9,256 bases of DNA, from assembly GCA_021151535.1 (NCBI GenBank), contig JAGKXC010000078.1:1-9256 (forward strand), written 5' to 3'. How positions within the stretch are numbered: position 1 is the first letter of the stretch; each line of letters opens with the position of its first letter. The notes under the pieces were generated by a model. That model was not told the DNA's origin and made no database searches. It saw only the letters and a list, made by a program, of their open reading frames with translations. Source of the stretch: Sphingobacteriia bacterium. Lineage in GTDB: Bacteria; Bacteroidota; Bacteroidia; NS11-12g; UBA955. This document shows positions 1 to 5,517 of this stretch, piece after piece. Both the position numbers and the translations under genes were made by a program.

Positions 1-753
1 TGGAACGGATTTTCAGGAATCTCATTCAATGCTAAAAAGCATTTTTTTGCAAAAATTAACATTGCTACTGGCGTTAGGGTTCCCAACTTGGCTGAATTAT
101 CCAGCAACGGATTACATGAAGGAATTTTCGTTTATGAAATTGGCGATCCAGGGTTACAGAATGAAAAAAATGTATCCGGAAATTTGGTAATGCAGTGGCA
201 TAACCGCAGGCTTACCATCGCCCTATCACCTTTCTATAATCAGTTCTTTAATTTCATTTACCTAGCTCCTACCAATGAAAATTGGTTTGGATTTCCTGTG
301 AACAGATACTTGCAACAGAATGCAACACAATATGGAACTGAGGCTACTGTGAAATGGACGCCTAATGCGAAGTTGAGTATCAATGTCAATTTTTCAGGTA
401 TGAAAGCGTTTACAGAAGACGGTCTGTTTTTGCCTTATACGCCATCGCAAAAATTGAATACTACCATTAATAGAAATTTTGAAATAGGCAAGAAACACAA
501 ATTTAGCCTTTTCACAAGTTCAACTATTTCTGCGGCTCAAACACAACTCTACACCCATGAAATCGGTGCAAAACGATATTTTTTATGGAATGCAGGAATC
601 ACAGATGAAATCAAACAAAAATTCCGAATCCAAATCACAGGTAACAATTTAACCAACGTTGCTTATTTCGATAATTTATCAAGATTTAAAAATTTCGGCC
701 TACTCAATGTCGGAAGAAATATCATTTTCTCTTTTCAATACTTTCTAAAATAA
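1..753 (+). CDS. TonB-dependent receptor, C-terminal part (5' end outside window)
   Basis: The frame is open from the first base to TAA at 751-753, so this is the last 250 residues of a longer protein. It shows the late beta-barrel of a TonB-dependent outer-membrane receptor: the conserved stretch GVRVPNLAELSSNGLHEG (about residues 22-39) followed by YEIGDPGL and an NEK, as seen in receptors where the signature is R-x-PN-x-x-EL...G-x-HEG...YE-x-G. A run of alternating hydrophobic/polar strands follows, then a GNNLTNVAYFD strand typical of the barrel end, and a terminal aromatic strand (FSFQYFLK). The role by family is energised import of a ligand across the outer membrane; the ligand cannot be read from this fragment. 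The plug domain, signal peptide and TonB box are missing from view. The next gene, a lipoprotein, starts 7 bp after the stop, so the two are very likely co-transcribed. The family call is firm; the substrate is unknown. Confidence 0.9.
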   Translation, partial: WNGFSGISFNAKKHFFAKINIATGVRVPNLAELSSNGLHEGIFVYEIGDPGLQNEKNVSGNLVMQWHNRRLTIALSPFYNQFFNFIYLAPTNENWFGFPVNRYLQQNATQYGTEATVKWTPNAKLSINVNFSGMKAFTEDGLFLPYTPSQKLNTTINRNFEIGKKHKFSLFTSSTISAAQTQLYTHEIGAKRYFLWNAGITDEIKQKFRIQITGNNLTNVAYFDNLSRFKNFGLLNVGRNIIFSFQYFLK

Positions 754-760
754 CAAAACA

Positions 761-1168
761 ATGAAAAAATACATTTTAACCACAATTACTGTTGCTATGG
801 CAGCTGTTTTCACCAGCTGTGAAGGCGATGAAGGAAAACTTCCTCTAATGACATTTAAAACTGGCGGTAAGTACATTTCAGCAGACGCTGAAGTTAGCCG
901 CGATTCTGCTTTCATGATTGGCATTGATGCCACCAAGGCGGAAGACCGCGACGTTTTGAAGAAATTCAACGTTTCAAAATCAATCAATGGTGCGGCAAAC
1001 ACCACCTGGTTTAGTAAAGATCTAAGCGGTGCGGAAGCCGACGCTTACAGCTATGATTTTATCGATACCGCTGCCGGCGCAGCAGGTGAAGTTCAAACTT
1101 ACACTTTTACTGTTACCAACAGGGATGGCTTATCAAAGCAATTATCTGTAAAGGTTACATTAAAGTAA
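761..1168 (+). CDS. small lipoprotein, operon partner of TonB-dependent receptor
   Basis: 135 residues. A lysine-led hydrophobic signal (residues 1-19) ends in the lipobox FTSC, with Cys20 the predicted lipidated residue. This is followed by the acidic EGDEG, which resembles Bacteroidota lipoprotein export signals for surface exposure. The rest (about 28-135) is rich in beta-strand-type alternation and ends with TFTVTNRDGLSKQLSVKVTLK-like strands, suggesting a small Ig-like beta-sandwich; that fold is my inference. The start ATG at 761 lies 7 bp after the receptor stop and has no Shine-Dalgarno sequence, which is normal for this phylum. It probably assists or caps the receptor encoded just upstream, as small lipoproteins often do in SusCD-like and other receptor loci, but it is far too small to be a SusD. 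I do not recognise a named family. A hairpin terminator follows 17 bp after the stop. Confidence 0.8.
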   Translation: MKKYILTTITVAMAAVFTSCEGDEGKLPLMTFKTGGKYISADAEVSRDSAFMIGIDATKAEDRDVLKKFNVSKSINGAANTTWFSKDLSGAEADAYSYDFIDTAAGAAGEVQTYTFTVTNRDGLSKQLSVKVTLK

Positions 1169-1185
1169 AATCCTTCATTTCTTAC

Positions 1186-1223
1186 AAAAAAATAGCGCTC
1201 AAAATGTGGGCGCTATTTTTTTT
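1186..1223 (+). terminator. rho-independent terminator, probably bidirectional
   Basis: The left arm AAAAATAGCGC (1188-1198) pairs perfectly with GCGCTATTTTT (1210-1220) around an 11-base loop. The hairpin is preceded by an A-run from 1186 and followed by T through 1223, so both strands show stem plus U-tract. It ends the receptor/lipoprotein operon and abuts the stop codon (1225-1227) of the convergent minus-strand gene, so it can serve both. Confidence 0.9.
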
Positions 1224-1224
1224 G

Positions 1225-2250
1225 TTAAAAAACCCTGTAGCGCCAATCGCGGCGACGCAAATCTCGAATAAACAATTGCCCGTTTTCACGATCTTTATTT
1301 ATCCGCCAATATCTACCGGGGAAACGAGATGCAACCCAGTGAATGGGAAATAAAACTATCAACAAAACAATTGCCAAAGCAAACGCAACGATGACGCCTA
1401 CAATGGTTGCAACAATGGCCAAAATAGCGCCTATAATTTCCCAACCGCCTCCATTACTAAAAATATCCGAACCTTTAGACAAAATCAACGCCATCAATGC
1501 CAAAACCACCAACATCAAAGCCGCTATCCATTCGAAAACACGTTGCATCATTTTTTCAACTTTGTAAAACAAAGATCCTCCCAAATGAATGGCATTCAAC
1601 TCTTTAAAAGGCACAAAATACACGCTTCTATAAATTGAATCTTGAAACTTACCATATCTCGTACCTTCAAAACCTATCAACTCATCATGATGATTTTGAA
1701 TAAAAACTCCATTGGGATTCACGCCCACCATCCTGCCACAAACAGTTGTTCCATTTCTGTGTAAGGTAAAAACACGTTTCTGCAGTATCATTTTGGTATT
1801 TCCTCTTCCCAGTAACTTTGAAGAACCTACCCCCTGCATTAAAACAGAGGCTGGAAGAAACTGACTAGGCATTTCTGAAATGAATGTTTCTAACTCCCTC
1901 TGTTGCACTGCCATATTCGCCGAATCCACAGACAGCTTATTGCTATCGCCGGCAACAATTCCAACAAGGCCGCGAATAGTTCCATTTAAATTTTTAACTC
2001 CCAATTCCTTCTGCGATTCTTGCTTCACAGAATTTATTCCCACCTTAGAAACTACTATTTCTTTAGATTCAGCCGATTTACATACACCATTTGTTCGCCC
2101 AAATCCGCCAACACCTTTGCTATTAATTTCAATGTGAAAACCACTTCCATATTGCCGTTTCTGTACCGTACATCCCGTTTGAAACAATACCAATACCAGC
2201 AATAACAAACCTATAAAACCGCCACCAATGCAGCGAACAAACTTGCCCAT
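1225..2250 (-). CDS. membrane-anchored lipoprotein of unknown function
   Basis: 341 residues from ATG at 2250. The frame extends to a TTG at 2262, but ATG gives a proper signal sequence. A hydrophobic stretch (12-23) leads to the lipobox QTGC with Cys27. Immediately after comes KRQYGSGFHIE (31-41), a KR-x-Y-x-x-G-(F/Y)-H-(I/V)-(E/D) motif that I recall from many short Bacteroidota membrane lipoproteins of unknown role. A Ser/Lys-rich, poorly conserved-looking linker (about 45-150) is followed by a compact segment (about 158-225, HRNGTTVCGRMVGVNPNGV...YFVPFKELNAIHLG) that resembles a small beta-domain. Two strongly hydrophobic helices follow (about 241-259 and 274-305), then a very basic tail with RRRDWRYR. 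A lipid anchor plus two transmembrane helices suggests an inner-membrane location, though the signal could instead be a simple first helix. The gene is convergent with the preceding operon and shares its terminator. Function unknown. Confidence 0.75.
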   Translation of the reverse strand: MGKFVRCIGGGFIGLLLLVLVLFQTGCTVQKRQYGSGFHIEINSKGVGGFGRTNGVCKSAESKEIVVSKVGINSVKQESQKELGVKNLNGTIRGLVGIVAGDSNKLSVDSANMAVQQRELETFISEMPSQFLPASVLMQGVGSSKLLGRGNTKMILQKRVFTLHRNGTTVCGRMVGVNPNGVFIQNHHDELIGFEGTRYGKFQDSIYRSVYFVPFKELNAIHLGGSLFYKVEKMMQRVFEWIAALMLVVLALMALILSKGSDIFSNGGGWEIIGAILAIVATIVGVIVAFALAIVLLIVLFPIHWVASRFPGRYWRINKDRENGQLFIRDLRRRDWRYRVF

Positions 2251-2254
2251 AATG

Positions 2255-2262
2255 CAAATCAA
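2255..2262 (-). promoter_or_regulatory. possible -7 element close to start codon
   Basis: On the minus strand TTGATTTG ends 4 bases before the ATG at 2250, one mismatch from the Bacteroidota -7 consensus TAnnTTTG. It also overlaps the TTG alternative start. No clear -33 partner is seen, so this is weak on its own and noted because the same arrangement occurs at other genes in the window. Confidence 0.25.
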
Positions 2263-2270
2263 ATCCGCTC

Positions 2271-2302
2271 ATCACAAATCTCCTAACGAAAAATCACAAA
2301 TC
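2271..2302. repeat. 10-bp direct repeat pair, 22-bp period
   Basis: ATCACAAATC occurs at 2271-2280 and again, identical, at 2293-2302. The 22-bp period is about two DNA helical turns. The pair lies 21-52 bp upstream of the ATG of the minus-strand lipoprotein gene (start 2250), in the place where an operator would sit. The binding factor is unknown. Confidence 0.5.
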
Positions 2303-2347
2303 GCCCTATACTAATTTAAGGATTTTTAATTCTCTCATAACCAACCT

Positions 2348-2389
2348 GTAACTAGTTACCCGCTTAAACTAATATGTTACCCACTTAAC
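2348..2389. repeat. near-identical direct repeats overlapping a 12-bp palindrome
   Basis: GTTACCCGCTTAAAC (2355-2369) and GTTACCCACTTAAC (2376-2389) are two imperfect copies with starts 21 bp apart. The first copy overlaps the perfect 12-bp palindrome GTAACTAGTTAC (2348-2359). The second copy ends two bases before the stop codon of the cytochrome gene. The array may be a protein-binding site for the downstream minus-strand lipoprotein gene, or an untranslated-region element of the cytochrome transcript. Confidence 0.45.
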
Positions 2390-2391
2390 AA

Positions 2392-2751
2392 TCAAGGCAA
2401 ACAACCCTGATCCGTCCATTTTTTAATAATAATCAAACTCATCGTATCCATACTTGCCGCACCATTGGGTGGCATGTACAAAAATCCATCTACGTGCGCC
2501 GAACAACCATATAATTCACCACTCACACCAAACATTTTTGCATCCGAATAATTATCCAAATTCACATAACCCGAGGTATTCCCAGTAGCATGACAACCAA
2601 CACAATGCTTATCCAAAATCGGCTTTACACAGGTAACATAAGACACTTTGCTGGTATCACACAAAGGTTTTTCAACAACTGGGGTATCTGCATTCTCACA
2701 CGAATTAAGCGCCAAAGCACTCAGGATCATCATCCATCTACAATTACGCAT
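2392..2751 (-). CDS. small mono-haem c-type cytochrome lipoprotein
   Basis: 119 residues from ATG at 2751. The signal sequence ends in the lipobox LNSC, lipidated Cys18. A single haem-attachment motif C50-V-G-C53-H54 sits in the context V-x-PIL-x-K-x-C-VGCH, characteristic of the planctomycete-type cytochrome c (PSCyt1-like) fold. Met93 in YMPPNG is the likely second axial haem ligand, and the closing KWTDQGC matches the family's W-x-x-QG ending. Extra cysteines at 31, 41, 83 and 117 could form disulfides. By family it should carry electrons at the periplasmic face of a membrane, anchored by its lipid; its redox partner is not encoded nearby. A strong promoter candidate lies 15 bp upstream of the start, so it is probably transcribed alone or with the lipoprotein gene that follows 141 bp downstream. 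Confidence 0.88.
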   Translation of the reverse strand: MRNCRWMMILSALALNSCENADTPVVEKPLCDTSKVSYVTCVKPILDKHCVGCHATGNTSGYVNLDNYSDAKMFGVSGELYGCSAHVDGFLYMPPNGAASMDTMSLIIIKKWTDQGCLP

Positions 2752-2766
2752 AACTATTTCCTATTT

Positions 2767-2796
2767 CAAACCTAAATACAGCCCCAAAAATTCCAA
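2767..2796 (-). promoter_or_regulatory. Bacteroidota-type promoter of the cytochrome gene
   Basis: On the minus strand, TTG (2796-2794), a spacer of exactly 19 bases, and TAGGTTTG (2774-2767) match the -33/-7 promoter of Bacteroidota (TTG and TAnnTTTG) with no mismatch. The -7 element ends 15 bases before the ATG at 2751, predicting a short leader. Best promoter candidate in the window. Confidence 0.7.
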
Positions 2797-2874
2797 CAGA
2801 TGCCATATTATCTAATTGTAAAATTCGACAAATCCTCACTCAACAATCCCACAATTTTCAAGTAAATTCCAACC

Positions 2875-3546
2875 ATGAAAAATGGCTATTTCATCAAGCA
2901 ACTTTTCGGTGCATTGATCTTCTTTTCTGTAATTTTCATCAGCGCTGGAACCCTCCATTTTACTGCAGGAATCATTTACACAGCCCTCGGACTTACCATG
3001 TTCGCCCTCAATCACACGGCCTTTAAATTATCGCCAGAATTACTGAAAGAACGCTCCTCCCCAAAAGAAAACACCAAACCGTGGGACAAAAAAATCTTAG
3101 GCATCTCCTTCCTCACCACCATTGCCATGTTTGTTATCGCTGGTTTAGACGCAGGCAGATTTCATTGGTCGCCGGAATTCCCAACTTCTCAACTCATCCT
3201 CGGAATTATTTTAACGGCAAGTGGACAGTTACTATTTCTAATTGCTCAGCAACAAAACAAATTCTTTTCCAGCACCGTTCGCATCCAAACAGATAGAAAT
3301 CATTCAGTTTGTGATACCGGGCTATACACCATAGTTCGCCACCCTGGCTATCTTGGCTCACTCATCCAAAACCTCGGATTTCCTATATTATTCGGCTCAG
3401 TTTGGAGCTTCATCCCAGTTGCAATTTCTACCTCATTAATCCTCATCAGAACCCAACTCGAAGACCAAACACTCCAAACAGAACTCACTGGATACAAAGA
3501 ATATGCAGCCAAAGTCAAGTTCAAAATCATTCCATTTATATGGTAA
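2875..3546 (+). CDS. isoprenylcysteine carboxylmethyltransferase-family membrane methyltransferase
   Basis: 223 residues. About five hydrophobic segments (about 10-26, 30-46, 75-91, 105-124 and 163-191) mark an integral membrane enzyme. The C-terminal half carries the family signature YTIVRHPGYLGSL (151-163), with RHP-x-Y the S-adenosylmethionine-binding motif of the ICMT/phospholipid methyltransferase superfamily. The helix and tail IRTQLEDQTL...GYKEYAAKVKFKIIPFIW are typical, with Glu196 the conserved acidic residue of the R-x-x-x-E-(D/E) motif. The family methylates lipid-like or prenyl-cysteine substrates using SAM; bacteria lack prenylated CAAX proteins of the eukaryotic kind, so the actual substrate here is unknown. 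The start ATG at 2875 has no Shine-Dalgarno sequence. The gene is divergent from the cytochrome gene (123 bp between starts) and convergent with the acetyltransferase gene, with 21 bp between stops. Confidence 0.88.
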   Translation: MKNGYFIKQLFGALIFFSVIFISAGTLHFTAGIIYTALGLTMFALNHTAFKLSPELLKERSSPKENTKPWDKKILGISFLTTIAMFVIAGLDAGRFHWSPEFPTSQLILGIILTASGQLLFLIAQQQNKFFSSTVRIQTDRNHSVCDTGLYTIVRHPGYLGSLIQNLGFPILFGSVWSFIPVAISTSLILIRTQLEDQTLQTELTGYKEYAAKVKFKIIPFIW

Positions 3547-3567
3547 TTTCGGGCGATAAACGTTAGA

Positions 3568-4137
3568 CTAAACTAAGCTTTTCAAATCCTTCCACTCCGA
3601 TTGCAACAAACCAAATTGCACCAAGTCCTTAAACTCCCCTCTGGAAATAACATGAGATCGCAACACCCCTTCATGCTTCATTCCACACTTCTGCATAACC
3701 TTGCCTGAAGCTGGATTGTTGCCAAAATGGGTGGCAAAAATCTTATGCAATCCCATTTCCCCAAATCCAAAATCCATTACACACGCAAGCACTTCTGTTG
3801 CAATTCCTTTTCCCCAAAATTCCTCAGCAATCCAATAACCCAATTCCGCTGTTTGATGCTCCTGTAGCAAATGCAAACCCATCTCACCTACAATAATTCC
3901 AGAATTTTTCTCCGTGATTAGCCAAACAATTCTTTCACCCTTCAAAAAACCATCGCCAATAAAAACCAAACGCGATTCGGCAAATGATTCCGTATAAGGG
4001 AAGGGCAAATTATACGTTTGCTTTGAAATGTTTACATTATTGCATCGAATTACCAATTGTCCTAGATCCTGTTTTTTCAATTGCCTCATTACAAATCGAT
4101 TAGACTTTAACACCGGAAATTCAACAGGGAAATTCAT
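3568..4137 (-). CDS. GNAT-family N-acetyltransferase, RimJ/RimL type
   Basis: 189 residues, the normal length for the RimJ/RimL branch of GNAT enzymes (Acetyltransf_3). The N-terminus FPVLKSNRFVMRQLKKQDL is the standard beta1/alpha1 opening. The acetyl-CoA pyrophosphate-binding loop is seen in IAEEFWGKGIATEVL (103-117), the W-G-K-G-I-A form of the Q/R-x-x-G-x-G/A motif. The ending NPASGKVMQKCGMKHEGVLR (141-160) is the classic motif B of this branch. It should transfer an acetyl group from acetyl-CoA to an amine in the cytoplasm; members act on ribosomal protein N-termini, other proteins or small amines, and the substrate cannot be told here. The start at 4137 is preceded 4 bases upstream by a perfect -7-like motif, implying a very short leader. 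No signal peptide. It appears to be a single-gene unit. Confidence 0.9.
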   Translation of the reverse strand: MNFPVEFPVLKSNRFVMRQLKKQDLGQLVIRCNNVNISKQTYNLPFPYTESFAESRLVFIGDGFLKGERIVWLITEKNSGIIVGEMGLHLLQEHQTAELGYWIAEEFWGKGIATEVLACVMDFGFGEMGLHKIFATHFGNNPASGKVMQKCGMKHEGVLRSHVISRGEFKDLVQFGLLQSEWKDLKSLV

Positions 4138-4141
4138 GTTA

Positions 4142-4149
4142 CAAATCTA
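4142..4149 (-). promoter_or_regulatory. -7 element, possible leaderless promoter of acetyltransferase
   Basis: TAGATTTG on the minus strand fits TAnnTTTG exactly and ends 4 bases before the ATG at 4137. The expected start of transcription would fall on or next to the start codon. No TTG is found at the ideal 19-22 base distance, so the -33 element is weak or absent. Confidence 0.45.
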
Positions 4150-4201
4150 ACTCCATTTCTAACAAGGCTACTTCTACCATTGATGAAATATGTATAATTT
4201 T

Positions 4202-4216
4202 CAACGAAAATCGTTG
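4202..4216. promoter_or_regulatory. inverted repeat in divergent intergenic region, candidate operator
   Basis: CAACGA (4202-4207) and TCGTTG (4211-4216) are perfect 6-bp inverted arms around AAA. The site sits just upstream of the likely promoter of the plus-strand barrel-protein gene (ATG 4266) and 65 bp from the divergent acetyltransferase start, so it could serve either gene. No regulator gene is present in the window. Confidence 0.35.
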
Positions 4217-4247
4217 TGCACATTGCTTAAGTCATGCAAAATTGTCA

Positions 4248-4255
4248 CACCTTTG
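4248..4255 (+). promoter_or_regulatory. -7-like element before barrel-protein gene
   Basis: CACCTTTG differs from TAnnTTTG at one base and ends 10 bases before the ATG at 4266. TTG at 4223-4225 is 22 bases upstream and could be the -33 element. Its position also argues against the TTG at 4242 as the true start codon, because that codon would lie upstream of the transcription start. Confidence 0.4.
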
Positions 4256-4265
4256 CAAATCCAAA

Positions 4266-5015
4266 ATGCGCAGCCGCTTACAAACACTCATCTTGCTCTT
4301 TTTTTCCCTATCGGCATCGGCTAATTTATGTGTAGCGCAACAAAGTTATTTCAATGTTCCCTCTTCTGATTGCACGCAAAAAGGAACATTTTTCTTTCAA
4401 GAACAGTTAAATCATGATCATAACGAATTCACCTCTAACACAACCTTAGATTGGGGAATTGCCAAAAATTTTGAAGCGGGAATCAATGTGGTTCAAGTAA
4501 ACTATAACATTGGCGAAGGATTTAGAACTTCACAGAATTCTACTATTTCAAACGGGCAAATATTCCCGATGGTCACTTTAAATTCACAGTATTTTATCCC
4601 TTTAAATGAACACCATCAAATCTCTGCAGCTGCGATGATTGGCTTTGGTTTACAAAACCAAAAGTCAACTACAAAATACGGGTTCATCAACTACCAATTC
4701 AAAAACGAAAAAATCAAACTAACAACTGGAATTTATTCTGGCAATAAACCCTTTGTTGGTTTTGGCGAAAACATCAGCAACAATATTAAAAGTCCCATCG
4801 GCGTCCATATCGGAACTGAAATCAACTTATGGGAAGAACATCTTTCGCTGATCTCAGATTATATATCCGGCACCAATGCCTTGGGAATGAAAACATTCGG
4901 ATTCGCTTATAAAGTTCCTCGTCATTGGATCATCAGTCTCGGCGGATTTTGGGCCAACAAAAACAGCAACAACCCCAACGGCGTTGTCATGGAATTTACC
5001 CGTGTGATTGAATAA
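4266..5015 (+). CDS. secreted protein, probable outer-membrane beta-barrel, function unknown
   Basis: 249 residues from ATG at 4266; the frame runs back to TTG 4242, but ATG gives a classic signal peptide and lies behind a promoter-like element. Signal peptide: MRSR, a hydrophobic core (7-16), and probable cleavage after Ala24 (CVA|QQ). The mature part consists of repeated amphipathic strands with regular Gly/aromatic turns, such as TLDWGIAKNFEAGINVVQVNY, HQISAAAMIGFGLQ, KLTTGIYSGNKPFVGFG and a last strand HWIISLGGFWANK...VVMEFTRVIE. This pattern suggests an 8-12 strand outer-membrane barrel, similar in style to small transporter-like or MetA-of-phenol-degradation-like barrels; no family is firmly recognised. 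The gene is alone on its strand, with a neighbour diverging on the left and a convergent stop only 11 bp away on the right. Function unknown. Confidence 0.7.
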   Translation: MRSRLQTLILLFFSLSASANLCVAQQSYFNVPSSDCTQKGTFFFQEQLNHDHNEFTSNTTLDWGIAKNFEAGINVVQVNYNIGEGFRTSQNSTISNGQIFPMVTLNSQYFIPLNEHHQISAAAMIGFGLQNQKSTTKYGFINYQFKNEKIKLTTGIYSGNKPFVGFGENISNNIKSPIGVHIGTEINLWEEHLSLISDYISGTNALGMKTFGFAYKVPRHWIISLGGFWANKNSNNPNGVVMEFTRVIE

Positions 5016-5029
5016 TTGGATACCAATTA
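5013..5029. terminator. compact hairpin shared by two convergent stop codons
   Basis: TAATTGG (5013-5019), loop ATA, CCAATTA (5023-5029) is a perfect 7-bp inverted repeat. Each arm contains the stop codon of one of the two convergent genes (TAA at 5013-5015 on plus, TAA at 5029-5027 on minus). The stem is AT-rich and there is no long U-tract, so strong intrinsic termination is doubtful; it may be a weak bidirectional terminator or a 3'-end stabiliser. Confidence 0.4.
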
Positions 5030-5464
5030 AAGCTGTGAAGCATATTCGGCATAACGATTCAAAATCATCTGCCAACCTTGTTGCTGCAATTCCAAAGGAT
5101 TTTGATTTTCAGGCTCAAATTGCTCAATCACCTCTACCTTGCCATCTCCCAAATCTTTAAAATCTACTTCCATTTTTCTGCCATCGCCCAATACAATACG
5201 CAATGCTTGCAAGGGTTCTACAGCGGTATAATTACCAAAAAAATCAAACGAGAATGAACCGTCTTTGGCAGCCATAGTATGACAAAATCTTCCACCTGTT
5301 TCAACTGTAGCTTCCGATTTTGGGCAATGCCAATCATCTCCTGCAAAGTTCCAATTCACCACATGATCCGGATTCACAAAACAATCCCAAGCATTCTCAA
5401 TTGTGCCTTTTACCGTTGATTTCGCCACCAAAAAGTTAGCCGTCATTCCATTTGAATTTTCCAT
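5027..5464 (-). CDS. SRPBCC / AHSA1-like domain protein
   Basis: 145 residues from ATG at 5464; a frame extension to TTG 5473 is rejected, and an ATG at 5446 (139 residues) is a real alternative. The fold is the START-like SRPBCC domain of the AHSA1 (activator of Hsp90 ATPase homologue 1-like) family. Visible are the first strand and helix TVKGTIENAWDCFVNPDHVVNWNF (17-40), the conserved DDWHCP (43-48), the central G-x-F strand motif, and the long C-terminal helix LELQQQGWQMILNRYAEY (124-141) that closes the ligand cavity. These small cytoplasmic proteins bind hydrophobic ligands or act in stress responses; bacterial members are mostly uncharacterised. A perfect TACCTTTG element just upstream indicates its own promoter, even though the receptor gene on the same strand ends only 53 bp before it. 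The stop overlaps a shared hairpin with the convergent gene. Confidence 0.88.
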   Translation of the reverse strand: MENSNGMTANFLVAKSTVKGTIENAWDCFVNPDHVVNWNFAGDDWHCPKSEATVETGGRFCHTMAAKDGSFSFDFFGNYTAVEPLQALRIVLGDGRKMEVDFKDLGDGKVEVIEQFEPENQNPLELQQQGWQMILNRYAEYASQL

Positions 5465-5470
5465 AAAAAT

Positions 5471-5503
5471 CAAAGGTAATCAATACTCAGAAAAAGCCAC
5501 CAA
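5471..5503 (-). promoter_or_regulatory. Bacteroidota-type promoter of the SRPBCC gene
   Basis: On the minus strand, TACCTTTG (5478-5471) is a perfect -7 element, with TTG (5503-5501) 22 bases further upstream as the -33. The element ends 6 bases before ATG 5464, so the transcript would be leaderless from that codon or have a leader of roughly 15-20 bases if the internal ATG at 5446 is used. The TTG frame extension at 5473 overlaps this element and is therefore unlikely as a start. Confidence 0.6.
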
Positions 5504-5517
5504 CAAATCGATAATCA

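Noticed and set aside
745..1005. 86-codon minus-strand open frame over the small lipoprotein gene
   Set aside because: The plus-strand lipoprotein has a proper signal, lipobox and operon position; the minus frame has none of these.
1880..2205. Two overlapping plus-strand open frames across the minus-strand lipoprotein gene
   Set aside because: Low-complexity Ser/Thr/Pro-rich products antisense to a gene with lipobox and membrane segments.
2263..2391. Repeats considered as a CRISPR-like array
   Set aside because: Only two copies of each unit, 10-15 bp long, with no uniform repeat/spacer structure and no cas genes.
4191..4198. TATAAT hexamer resembling an E. coli sigma-70 -10 box
   Set aside because: The Bacteroidota housekeeping sigma factor uses TAnnTTTG, and TATAAT is common by chance in AT-rich intergenic DNA.
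4242..4265. TTG start for the barrel protein
   Set aside because: The codon precedes the likely -7 element, and the ATG at 4266 gives a standard signal peptide.
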